Source of the DNA: an uncultured Eubacteriales bacterium
GTDB taxonomy: Bacteria; Bacillota; Clostridia; Oscillospirales; Oscillospiraceae
Direction of reading: 5' to 3'
DNA length: 20,180 nucleotides
NCBI GenBank assembly: GCA_900553805.1
Contig: USEU01000038.1
Location: forward strand, 1-20,180
The notes beneath the pieces are model-generated. The model did no database searches. It was not told where the DNA came from and was given only the letters and a program-made list of their open reading frames with translations. Positions 6,605 through 13,312 of the stretch are shown in pieces (positions within the stretch are counted from its first letter, which is position 1; every line of letters begins with the position of its first letter). The position numbers and the translations under genes are program-made.

Positions 6605-6847
6605 TTAAAGGCAGTCCTGAATTTCGTCCAGCATATCCTCCAGATCCTCGTGGAGGTCGGCCCACTCGTCGTAGACCTCGCTGTTTTCATCCCGCGGCTC
6701 CAGGTCGTTCAGGGTGTCGATGGCGTCCTCCACCTTCTCCTGGTAGGCCTCCAGCTGCTCCGGGGTCATGGTACTGGGCTCCGGGATGCTCTCCAGAAAT
6801 TCCTGGATCCGTTCCATCTGCTTCGGGTCAAATTGAATCCTGCTCAT
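6605..6847 (-). CDS. Small acidic protein of unknown function
   Basis: An 80-residue protein I do not recognise. It is very acidic, with the middle and C-terminus rich in Glu and Asp (for example DEWADLHEDLEDMLDEIQD), one Cys at the next-to-last position, and no signal peptide or membrane segment. The pattern suggests two or three amphipathic helices, possibly coiled coil. ATG 6847 is chosen because AGGAG lies 7 bases upstream; an in-frame TTG at 6865 lies upstream of that ribosome site. It has its own promoter and terminator, so it is a genuine single-gene unit, divergent from the DAHP synthase gene. Confidence 0.75.
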   Translation of the reverse strand: MSRIQFDPKQMERIQEFLESIPEPSTMTPEQLEAYQEKVEDAIDTLNDLEPRDENSEVYDEWADLHEDLEDMLDEIQDCL

Positions 6848-6880
6848 GTTGTGTCTCCTTTCCAAATAATGGATGCCCCC

Positions 6881-6909
6881 ATCATAGCAAGGATGCCGGG
6901 AAAATGCAA
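6881..6909 (-). promoter_or_regulatory. Promoter of the small acidic protein gene
   Basis: On the minus strand: TTGCAT (6909-6904), 17-base spacer, TATGAT (6886-6881). The predicted start near 6874 gives a leader of about 27 bases. Confidence 0.6.
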
Positions 6910-6953
6910 CGCCTTTTTGCGCGCCCCTCAGGGTCGCCTGGGAATAATTCCGG

Positions 6954-6982
6954 TTGAACTTTCGGGAAAATGGCGCTATACT
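6954..6982 (+). promoter_or_regulatory. Promoter of the DAHP synthase gene
   Basis: TTGAAC (6954-6959), 17-base spacer, TATACT (6977-6982), with a predicted start near 6989. This removes the ATG at 6970 as a translation start because it lies within the promoter. Confidence 0.7.
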
Positions 6983-7020
6983 TTTCCCAAAGACAAAGAG
7001 AAAGGGCGTTCTTTGAGAAT

Positions 7021-8052
7021 ATGATGAACATGGATTTCAAGCGGAAGCTGACCATCCCCGCTGATCTGAAGAAGGAGTATCCCGTGACGGAGCAGATGCG
7101 CCGCTCTTTCCTGGAGCGGGACGGGGAGCTGAAGCGGATCCTCGCCGGGGAGGATGACCGCATTGCGCTGATTATCGGGCCGTGCTCGGCTGACCGGGAG
7201 GACAGTGTGCTGGACTACGTGAACCGGCTGCGGGAATTACAGGAGCAGGTGAAGGATCGGATCTTCATCATCCCCCGGGTATATACCAACAAGCCCCGCA
7301 CCACCGGCGCGGGGTACAAGGGCATGCTCCACCAGCCGGACCCGGACGCCGCCCCGGACATGCTGAAGGGGCTGATCGCCATCCGGGAGCTGCACATGCA
7401 GGTGCTGCGGCAGACCGGCTTCTCGGCGGCGGATGAGATGCTCTATCCCGAGAATTACAAGTATCTGGATGACCTGCTGGCCTATGTGGCGGTGGGTGCG
7501 CGGAGCGTGGAGGATCAGCAGCACCGGCTGACCAGCTCCGGCATCAGCGTGCCGGTGGGCATGAAGAATCCCACCGGGGGCGATATCTCCGTGATGATGA
7601 ATTCCATCAACGCCGCCCAGCACAGCCATACCTTCATCTACCGCGGCTGGGAGGCCACCTCCAAGGGCAACCCCTATGCCCACGCCATCCTGCGGGGCTA
7701 CACCAACAAGCACGGCAACCCCCGTCCCAACTATCACTATGAGGATCTGGTGTTCCTCCACGAATGCTATGAAAAAAGCGGCCTGCTGCACCCCGCCGCC
7801 GTCATCGATACCAACCACGCCAACTCCGGCAAGGATCCGTTCCAGCAGGGGCGGATCATCAAGGAGGTGCTGCAAAGCAGGATGTTCAGCCGGGAGGTGC
7901 ACCGCCTGGTAAAGGGCTTCATGGTGGAAAGCTACCTGGTGGACGGCAGTCAGCACATCGGCGAGGGTGTCTACGGCAAGTCCATCACCGACCCCTGCCT
8001 GGGCTGGGAGAAAACAGAACGCCTGGTGCTGGACATGGCGGAGATGGTGTAG
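7021..8052 (+). CDS. aroF: 3-deoxy-7-phosphoheptulonate synthase (DAHP synthase, class I)
   Basis: A 343-residue enzyme that condenses phosphoenolpyruvate and erythrose 4-phosphate to DAHP, the first step of the shikimate pathway to aromatic amino acids. Class I-alpha (AroF/G/H-like) motifs are visible: GPCS at 53-56, PRVYTNKPRTT at 85-95, a GARSVEDQ block (family GARTTESQ), KNPTGG from 182, and the metal-ligand block DTNHANSGKD from 263 with His266. The length fits the family. The start is uncertain among ATG 7021, 7024 and 7030, because only a weak GAG precedes them. The upstream ATG 6970 is excluded because it lies in the promoter. No other aro gene is adjacent. I cannot tell which aromatic amino acid, if any, inhibits it. 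Confidence 0.95.
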   Translation: MMNMDFKRKLTIPADLKKEYPVTEQMRRSFLERDGELKRILAGEDDRIALIIGPCSADREDSVLDYVNRLRELQEQVKDRIFIIPRVYTNKPRTTGAGYKGMLHQPDPDAAPDMLKGLIAIRELHMQVLRQTGFSAADEMLYPENYKYLDDLLAYVAVGARSVEDQQHRLTSSGISVPVGMKNPTGGDISVMMNSINAAQHSHTFIYRGWEATSKGNPYAHAILRGYTNKHGNPRPNYHYEDLVFLHECYEKSGLLHPAAVIDTNHANSGKDPFQQGRIIKEVLQSRMFSREVHRLVKGFMVESYLVDGSQHIGEGVYGKSITDPCLGWEKTERLVLDMAEMV

Positions 8053-8071
8053 CCAGGTAAAAAGAATCCCT

Positions 8072-8100
8072 TTGACAAATAAAGGCCGTGCGGTTATAAT
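8072..8100 (+). promoter_or_regulatory. Perfect consensus promoter of nfnAB
   Basis: TTGACA (8072-8077), exactly 17 bases, TATAAT (8095-8100): a full match to the sigma-A consensus. This implies strong constitutive expression of nfnAB. Confidence 0.92.
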
Positions 8101-8160
8101 ATAGTATGACGTCGTTCCCCATTTTCCAACGAATACTTGACAAAAAGGACGGATATCAAT

Positions 8161-9015
8161 ATGTATAAGATCGTTCGCAAAAAGGAACTGAACTCCGCCG
8201 TCACCCTGATGGAGATCGAGGCGCCCTACGTCGCCAAGAAAGCCAAGGCCGGCCAGTTCATTATCTTCCGTGTTGACGAGAAGGGCGAGCGCGTGCCCCT
8301 GACCATTGCCGGCTTCGACCGGGAGAAGGGCACCGTCACCATCATCTTCCAGAAGGTGGGCTTCTCCACCAATGCCCTGGGCGCGCTGAACGAGGGCGAC
8401 TACATCCACGACTTTGTCGGTCCCCTGGGCCGCCCCACCGAGGTGGAGAACAAGAAGCGGGTGTGCGTGGTCGGCGGCGGCGTGGGCTGTGCCATTGCGC
8501 TGCCTGCTGCCAAGGCGTTCCTGGAGGCGGGGGCCATTGTGGATGTGATCATCGGCTTCCGCAATAAGGACATCGTGATCCTGGAGGACGAATTCAAGCA
8601 GGCCTCCACCAATCTGTACCTGATGACCGACGACGGCTCCTACGGCGAGAAGGGCTTCGGCACCGTCAAGCTGCAGCAGCTGCTGGAGAGCGGCATCCAG
8701 TACGACGAGGTGCTGGCCATCGGGCCGGTGCCCATGATGAAGTTCGTCTGCAAGACCACCGAGCCCTTCGGCGTCCGTACGATGGTGTCCCTGAACCCCA
8801 TCATGGTGGACGGCACCGGCATGTGCGGCGGCTGCCGCGTCACCGTGGGCGGCGAGACCAAGTTTGCCTGTGTGGACGGCCCTGAGTTCGACGGCCACAA
8901 GGTGGACTTCGCCGAGCTGATGAGCCGCAATGTCACCTACCGCGACCGGGAGGCCGAGGTCGCCAAGGATCATGTCTGCCGCATGGAAACCATGGGCAAG
9001 GCACTGATTAAATAA
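8161..9015 (+). CDS. nfnA: NfnA/SudB-type ferredoxin-NADP reductase small subunit
   Basis: A 284-residue FAD/NAD-binding subunit of the electron-bifurcating NADH-dependent reduced ferredoxin:NADP oxidoreductase. The N-terminal beta-barrel FAD domain contains RVPLTIAGF (a variant of the RxxS/T FAD motif). The NAD-binding domain starts VCVVGGGVGCAIALP. The C-terminal [2Fe-2S] segment shows C222-x2-C225-x11-C237 inside DGTGMCGGCR...FACVDGPEFDGH, the hallmark of NfnA/SudB. In this family a fourth, Asp ligand is known. ATG 8161 is preceded by AAGGA at a long spacing; a TTG at 8137 would be an 8-residue extension and is less likely. nfnB follows 14 bases later. Older annotation might call it a dihydroorotate dehydrogenase electron-transfer subunit, but the partner argues against that. 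Confidence 0.92.
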   Translation: MYKIVRKKELNSAVTLMEIEAPYVAKKAKAGQFIIFRVDEKGERVPLTIAGFDREKGTVTIIFQKVGFSTNALGALNEGDYIHDFVGPLGRPTEVENKKRVCVVGGGVGCAIALPAAKAFLEAGAIVDVIIGFRNKDIVILEDEFKQASTNLYLMTDDGSYGEKGFGTVKLQQLLESGIQYDEVLAIGPVPMMKFVCKTTEPFGVRTMVSLNPIMVDGTGMCGGCRVTVGGETKFACVDGPEFDGHKVDFAELMSRNVTYRDREAEVAKDHVCRMETMGKALIK

Positions 9016-9029
9016 GGAGGATCTGGATT

Positions 9030-10412
9030 ATGCCGAATATGACTCTGACCAAAACCCCCATGCCCGAGCAGGATCCCCAGGTTCGTGCACGGAATTTTAA
9101 GGAAGTTGCCCTGGGCTACACCGCCGAGATGGCCCAGGAGGAGGCAGGCCGCTGCCTGAACTGCAAGCACCCCAAGTGTGTGGAGGGCTGCCCCGTCAAT
9201 GTGCGCATCCCCGAGTTTATTGCCAAGGTCGCCGAGGGCGACTTCAGGGCCGCCTATGAGATCATCACCTCCACCAACGCCCTGCCTGCCCTGTCCGGCC
9301 GCGTCTGCCCCCAGGAGACGCAGTGCGAATCCCACTGCGTCCGGGGCATCAAGGGTGAGCCGGTGGCCATCGGCCGCCTGGAGCGGTTCGTGGCCGACTG
9401 GTACCGGGAGAATGTCAACGCCATGCCCGAGAAGGCTGCCTCCAATGGCAAGAGAGTCGCCGTGGTCGGCTCCGGCCCTGCCGGCCTGACCTGCGCCAGC
9501 GACCTGGCCAAGAAGGGCTATGAGGTCTCCCTGTTCGAGGCCCTGCATACCGCCGGCGGCGTGCTGGTGTACGGCATCCCCGAGTTCCGTCTGCCCAAGG
9601 ACATCGTGGCCAACGAGGTCAGGAAGCTGGAGGCCCAGGGCGTCAAGGTGATGACCAATATGGTCATCGGCCGGGTGCTGACCATCGACGAGCTGTTTGA
9701 GCAGGGCTTCCAGGCCGTGTTCGTCGGCTCAGGCGCGGGCCTGCCCATGTTTATGAACATCCCCGGCGAGAGCCTGAAGGGCGTGATGTCCGCCAACGAA
9801 TACCTGACCCGTACCAACCTGATGCGGGCCTACGACGAGAGCTACGATACCCCCGTGATCAAATCCAAGGCTGTGGCCGTGGTGGGCGGCGGCAACGTGG
9901 CCATGGACGGCGCACGCTGTGCCATGCGTCTGGGTGCGGACAAGGTGTACATCGTCTACCGCCGCGGCGAGGCCGAGATGCCCGCCCGGAAGGAAGAGCA
10001 GCACCACGCCAAGGAAGAGGGCATCGAGTTCAAGACCCTGTGCAACCCCGTGGAGATCATCGGTGACGAGAACGGCCGGGTCTGCGGCATGAAGTGCATC
10101 CGCATGGAGCTGGGCGAGCCTGACGCCTCCGGCCGCCGCCGCCCCGTGGAGATCCCCGGCAGCGAGTTCGTGCTGGATGTGGACACCGTGATCATGGCCC
10201 TGGGCACCAGCCCCAACCCCCTGATCCGCTCCACCACCCCCGGCCTGGATACCAACCGCAAGGGCTGCCTGATCGTCAATGAGAACGAGATGACCACCCG
10301 CGAGGGCGTGTTCGCCGGCGGCGACGCCGTCACCGGCGCGGCCACCGTCATCCTGGCCATGGGCGCAGGCAAAAAGGGCGCAGCCGCCATCGACGCTTAC
10401 TTGAATAAGTAA
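9030..10412 (+). CDS. nfnB: NfnB/GltA-type NADPH-binding large subunit
   Basis: A 460-residue iron-sulfur flavoprotein, the large NfnAB subunit, homologous to the glutamate synthase small subunit. The N-terminal domain carries two cysteine clusters for [4Fe-4S] centres: CLNCKHPKCVEGCP near residues 43-56, and CPQETQCESHC further on. A first dinucleotide fold (VVGSGPAGLTCASDLAKKG) binds FAD. A second one (VVGGGNVAMDGARCAMRLGA) followed by YRR binds NADPH. The C-terminal GVFAGGDAVTGAATVILAMGAGK closes the FAD site. AAGGAGG lies 9 bases before ATG. With NfnA it couples ferredoxin and NADH oxidation to NADPH formation, which supports biosynthesis in an anaerobe. A terminator follows at 10589. A stand-alone GltD role is less likely because gltB is absent and nfnA is adjacent. 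Confidence 0.93.
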   Translation: MPNMTLTKTPMPEQDPQVRARNFKEVALGYTAEMAQEEAGRCLNCKHPKCVEGCPVNVRIPEFIAKVAEGDFRAAYEIITSTNALPALSGRVCPQETQCESHCVRGIKGEPVAIGRLERFVADWYRENVNAMPEKAASNGKRVAVVGSGPAGLTCASDLAKKGYEVSLFEALHTAGGVLVYGIPEFRLPKDIVANEVRKLEAQGVKVMTNMVIGRVLTIDELFEQGFQAVFVGSGAGLPMFMNIPGESLKGVMSANEYLTRTNLMRAYDESYDTPVIKSKAVAVVGGGNVAMDGARCAMRLGADKVYIVYRRGEAEMPARKEEQHHAKEEGIEFKTLCNPVEIIGDENGRVCGMKCIRMELGEPDASGRRRPVEIPGSEFVLDVDTVIMALGTSPNPLIRSTTPGLDTNRKGCLIVNENEMTTREGVFAGGDAVTGAATVILAMGAGKKGAAAIDAYLNK

Positions 10413-10417
10413 ATCTC

Positions 10418-10555
10418 TGGCTCCCCAATGGGGGAGCTGGCAGCCCGTAAGGGCTGACTGAGGGGGTGTGGCTCGTTGAATGGTAACTGCTCAAAAATAC
10501 CAACGACACCCCTTTTGCCGCTGTTGCGGCACTTCCCCCAGAGGGGGCAGCGAGG
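10418..10555. repeat. MITE-like palindromic intergenic element
   Basis: About 138 bases with nested hairpins at each end: CTCCCC-AATG-GGGGAG (10421-10436), CAGCCC-GTAA-GGGCTG (10441-10456), TGCCGC-TGTT-GCGGCA, and CCCCC-AGA-GGGGG. The inner parts GGGGTGT...CGTTG and CAACG-ACACCCC are inverted copies, so the whole element folds as one long imperfect palindrome. It codes for nothing. The layout resembles short interspersed repeats seen between genes of gut Clostridia (recalled from general knowledge, not checked). Confidence 0.65.
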
Positions 10556-10588
10556 TGACGCGGATTTAAGTCAATAATGTTGCCCCCC

Positions 10589-10625
10589 GGGGCCTGCCGC
10601 ACACGCGGCAGGCCCCGTTTGTTTT
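10589..10625 (+). terminator. Terminator of nfnAB
   Basis: A 12-base perfect stem, GGGGCCTGCCGC (10589-10600) with GCGGCAGGCCCC (10605-10616), an ACAC loop, then GTTTGTTTT. Confidence 0.92.
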
Positions 10626-10669
10626 GACCGGGAATTGTTAAATTTTTTCAAAATCCCGGCTTGGCCCTG

Positions 10670-10697
10670 TTGCTTTTCACCGGCGGTGTGGTAAAAT
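10670..10697 (+). promoter_or_regulatory. Candidate promoter of ftsH-tetR
   Basis: TTGCTT (10670-10675), 16-base spacer, TAAAAT (10692-10697), giving a leader of about 25 bases before ATG 10729. Confidence 0.55.
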
Positions 10698-10728
10698 TAC
10701 CCTGTAACAAAGATAGGAGGGAGTCTCT

Positions 10729-12546
10729 ATGAACGAGGTCAAAAACCCGAAAAAGCCGCTGTTATACTACTACATCATCGTCCTGATGGCGCTGATGCTG
10801 TTTAACATGCTGGCAATGCCCTGGCTGGCAGAGCACAGGATCCAGGATGAGGATTACAACACTTTCGTCTCCATGGTGCAGGAGGGGAAGGTCGGCCAGG
10901 CGGAGATCCAGGAGCAGAACAACCGCATCCTCTTTACCGACAAGGAGGGGCGCACCATCTACAAGACCGCCATGGTGCCGGACAGCGACCTGACCCAGCG
11001 CCTGCTGGATGCGGGGGTGTCCGTCACCGGCGTGGAGATCGAGCAAAGCTCCCTGCTGATGGATATCCTCAGCTGGGTGCTCCCCCTGGTGGTATTCATC
11101 GCCATCGGCCAGTTTGTGTCCCGGAAAATGGTGGAAAAAATGGGCGGCGGCAACTCCATGATGTTCAACATGGGCAAGTCCGACGCCAAGGTGTACGTCA
11201 AGTCCTCCGAGGGCATCAAGTTCGCCGACGTGGCGGGCGAGGACGAGGCCAAGGAGAACCTGACGGAGATCGTGGAATATCTCCATAACCCCGATAAATA
11301 CCGGCAGATCGGCGCCGCCATGCCCAAGGGCATCCTGCTGGTTGGCCCTCCGGGCACCGGCAAGACCATGCTGGCCAAGGCCGTGGCCGGTGAGGCCAAC
11401 GTGCCCTTCTTCTCCATGTCCGGCTCGGAATTCGTGGAGATGTTTGTGGGCATGGGCGCATCCAAGGTGCGCGACCTGTTCCGCCAGGCCAAGGAAAAAG
11501 CGCCCTGCATCGTGTTCATTGATGAGATCGACGCCATCGGCCAGAAGCGCAACGCCGGGCAGTACGGCGGCAACGACGAGCGGGAGCAGACCCTGAACCA
11601 GCTGCTTACCGAAATGGACGGCTTCGAGGGCAACAGCGGCGTCATCATCCTGGCCGCCACCAACCGCCCGGAATCCCTGGACCCCGCCCTGACCCGCCCC
11701 GGTCGTTTTGACCGCCGGGTGCCCGTGGAGCTGCCCGACCTGAAGGGCCGGGAGGCCATCCTGAAGGTGCACGGCAAGAAGGTGAAGCTGGCCGACAATG
11801 TGGATTTCAGCCAGATCGCCCGCATGGCCGCCGGTGCCTCCGGTGCAGAGCTGGCCAACATCGTCAACGAGGCTGCCCTGCGCGCCGTGCGGGACGGACG
11901 TCCCTGCGTCTCCCAGTCCGACCTGGAGGAGAGCATTGAGGTGGTCATTGCAGGCTATCAGAAGAAGAACGCCATCCTGACCGACCATGAAAAGCTGGTG
12001 GTCTCCTACCATGAGATCGGCCACGCCCTGGTGGCGGCCCTGCAGACCCACTCCGCCCCGGTGCAGAAGATCACCATCGTCCCCCGCACCTCCGGCGCGC
12101 TGGGCTACACCATGCAGGTGGAGGAGGGCAACCACTACCTGATGACCAAGGAGGAGATGGAAAACAAGATCGCCACCCTGACCGGCGGCCGTGCCGCCGA
12201 GGAAGTGGTGTTCCAGTCCATCACCACCGGGGCCTCCAACGACATCGAGCAGGCCACCAAGCTGGCCCGGGCCATGATCACCCAGTACGGCATGAGCGAC
12301 GAATTCGGCATGGTGGCCCTGGAAACCGTGACCAATCAATACCTGGGCGGCGACGCCTCCCTGGCCTGCTCCGCCGAGATGCAGGCCAAGATCGACGACC
12401 GGGTGATCGCCCTGGTGAAGCAGCAGCATGAAAAGGCCGTGAAGATCCTGGAGGAACACCGCCAGAAGCTGGACGACCTGGCCAAATACCTGTACGAAAA
12501 GGAAACCATCACCGGCGAGGAGTTCATGGATATCCTGAATCGGTAA
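10729..12546 (+). CDS. ftsH: ATP-dependent zinc metalloprotease FtsH
   Basis: A 605-residue membrane-anchored AAA protease that degrades misfolded membrane proteins and short-lived regulators at the inner face of the membrane. Two transmembrane helices at about 11-31 and 111-130 enclose a roughly 80-residue extracytoplasmic FtsH domain. The AAA domain has Walker A GPPGTGKT (206-213), Walker B ending D265-E266, and the second region of homology [21 protein letters not shown]. The zinc site is HEIGH at 428-432, where most FtsH proteins have HEAGH; the ligands H428 and H432 and catalytic E429 are kept. The third ligand is D505 in [14 protein letters not shown] lies 8 bases before ATG. It may be a second FtsH paralogue, because no tilS or hpt gene, the common FtsH neighbours in Bacillota, is adjacent. 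The TetR-type gene follows after 38 bases. Confidence 0.96.
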   Translation: MNEVKNPKKPLLYYYIIVLMALMLFNMLAMPWLAEHRIQDEDYNTFVSMVQEGKVGQAEIQEQNNRILFTDKEGRTIYKTAMVPDSDLTQRLLDAGVSVTGVEIEQSSLLMDILSWVLPLVVFIAIGQFVSRKMVEKMGGGNSMMFNMGKSDAKVYVKSSEGIKFADVAGEDEAKENLTEIVEYLHNPDKYRQIGAAMPKGILLVGPPGTGKTMLAKAVAGEANVPFFSMSGSEFVEMFVGMGASKVRDLFRQAKEKAPCIVFIDEIDAIGQKRNAGQYGGNDEREQTLNQLLTEMDGFEGNSGVIILAATNRPESLDPALTRPGRFDRRVPVELPDLKGREAILKVHGKKVKLADNVDFSQIARMAAGASGAELANIVNEAALRAVRDGRPCVSQSDLEESIEVVIAGYQKKNAILTDHEKLVVSYHEIGHALVAALQTHSAPVQKITIVPRTSGALGYTMQVEEGNHYLMTKEEMENKIATLTGGRAAEEVVFQSITTGASNDIEQATKLARAMITQYGMSDEFGMVALETVTNQYLGGDASLACSAEMQAKIDDRVIALVKQQHEKAVKILEEHRQKLDDLAKYLYEKETITGEEFMDILNR

Positions 12547-12584
12547 CCTTCTCGCCGCCCCTTTTCGGGGGAAGGAGCACAGCC

Positions 12585-13139
12585 ATGTCTCAGATCACAA
12601 AGCGGGCGCTGGAGCAGTCGCTGAAAAATCTGCTGCTTCAGAAGCCGCTGACCAGGATCACCATCAATGATATCGCCGGGGACTGCGGCATCAACCGCAT
12701 GACCTTTTACTACCATTTCAAGGATATCTACGACCTGGTGGAGTGGTCGTGCATGGAGGATGCCCGGCGGGCGCTGGAGGAGAACAAGACCTACGACACC
12801 TGGCAGCAGGGCTTCCTGCAAATTTTCGAGGCGGCGCGGGCCAACAAGCCCTTTGTCATGAACGTCTACCGCTGCGTCCACCAGGAGCGGGTGGAGACCT
12901 ACCTCAAGCCGCTGGTGGACGACCTGCTGCTGGGCGTCATCAACGAGGAGGCGGCGGGTCTGACCGTCCGGCAGGAGGACAAGGCCTTCATTGCCCAGGT
13001 GTACTGCTACATCTTCATCGGCATTATGATGGACTGGATCAAGGACGACATGCGCGCCGCGCCGGAGCAGATCGTGGAGCATCTGGCAAGGCTCATCAAG
13101 GGCTCCGTGCGGGCGGCGCTGCTGCGTTTCGCCATGTGA
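12585..13139 (+). CDS. TetR/AcrR-family transcriptional regulator (DhaS-like)
   Basis: A 184-residue one-component regulator. The N-terminal TetR helix-turn-helix is clear: ITINDIAGDCGINRMTFYYHFKDIYDLV at about residues 24-52. The remaining all-helical domain, with FIAQVYCYIFIGIMMDWIKDDM, resembles the C-terminal domain of DhaS-type TetR proteins, in which the ligand or partner is often unknown. AAGGAG lies 7 bases before ATG. With only 38 bases after ftsH and no promoter visible, it is probably co-transcribed with ftsH. The next gene, oleate hydratase, is on the same strand with its own promoter. Regulation of ohyA by this protein is plausible, because fatty-acid genes are often TetR-controlled, but this is inference. 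Confidence 0.88.
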   Translation: MSQITKRALEQSLKNLLLQKPLTRITINDIAGDCGINRMTFYYHFKDIYDLVEWSCMEDARRALEENKTYDTWQQGFLQIFEAARANKPFVMNVYRCVHQERVETYLKPLVDDLLLGVINEEAAGLTVRQEDKAFIAQVYCYIFIGIMMDWIKDDMRAAPEQIVEHLARLIKGSVRAALLRFAM

Positions 13140-13192
13140 TCGCGCCTCATTTTATCATTTCCCCCGGTTTGATTAAAATTTATACAGTTGAT

Positions 13193-13223
13193 GCCCCGGT
13201 GACGAAAGATTGGTCACCGGGGC
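13193..13223. promoter_or_regulatory. Perfect 11-base inverted repeat between tetR and ohyA
   Basis: GCCCCGGTGAC (13193-13203), 9 bases, GTCACCGGGGC (13213-13223). No T-run follows on either strand, so it is not a standard intrinsic terminator. It lies 12 bases upstream of the ohyA -35, where an operator would fit; a weak terminator of the ftsH-tetR transcript is the alternative. Confidence 0.55.
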
Positions 13224-13234
13224 GCTGCTGTCTA

Positions 13235-13262
13235 TTGTAGGAATTGGGAAACTGGATATAAT
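13235..13262 (+). promoter_or_regulatory. Promoter of ohyA
   Basis: TTGTAG (13235-13240), 16-base spacer, perfect TATAAT (13257-13262). The predicted start near 13269 leaves a leader of about 44 bases that includes a small GAGC-AAACC-GCTC repeat (13276-13288). Confidence 0.65.
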
Positions 13263-13312
13263 GAAGTCATCACAAGAGCAAACCGCTCAAATATCAAACG
13301 GAGGTTTTGATT

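Larger units (their letters stand above)
10413..10728. other. Intergenic region: MITE-like repeat, terminator, ftsH promoter
   Basis: This 316-base gap has no gene. It holds an imperfect palindromic repeat (10418-10555), the nfnAB terminator (10589-10625) and the ftsH promoter (10670-10697). The stretch 10556-10588 shows nothing I can name. Confidence 0.7.

Noticed and set aside
6970..7020. A 17-codon N-terminal extension of DAHP synthase
   Set aside because: The ATG at 6970 lies inside the promoter spacer, upstream of the predicted transcription start.
7237..8973. A 578-codon minus-strand open frame across the DAHP synthase and nfnA genes
   Set aside because: It spans two proven genes and their intergenic promoter on the other strand, and its composition is His/Gly/Val-rich without any family motif.
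10413..10560. The hairpin cluster after nfnB as a CRISPR array or riboswitch
   Set aside because: There are no equal-length direct repeats with unique spacers, and the next gene starts after a terminator and its own promoter, so neither reading fits.
10762..12459. A 565-codon minus-strand open frame opposite ftsH
   Set aside because: It is a shadow frame of a strongly coding plus-strand gene, with no ribosome site or domain.
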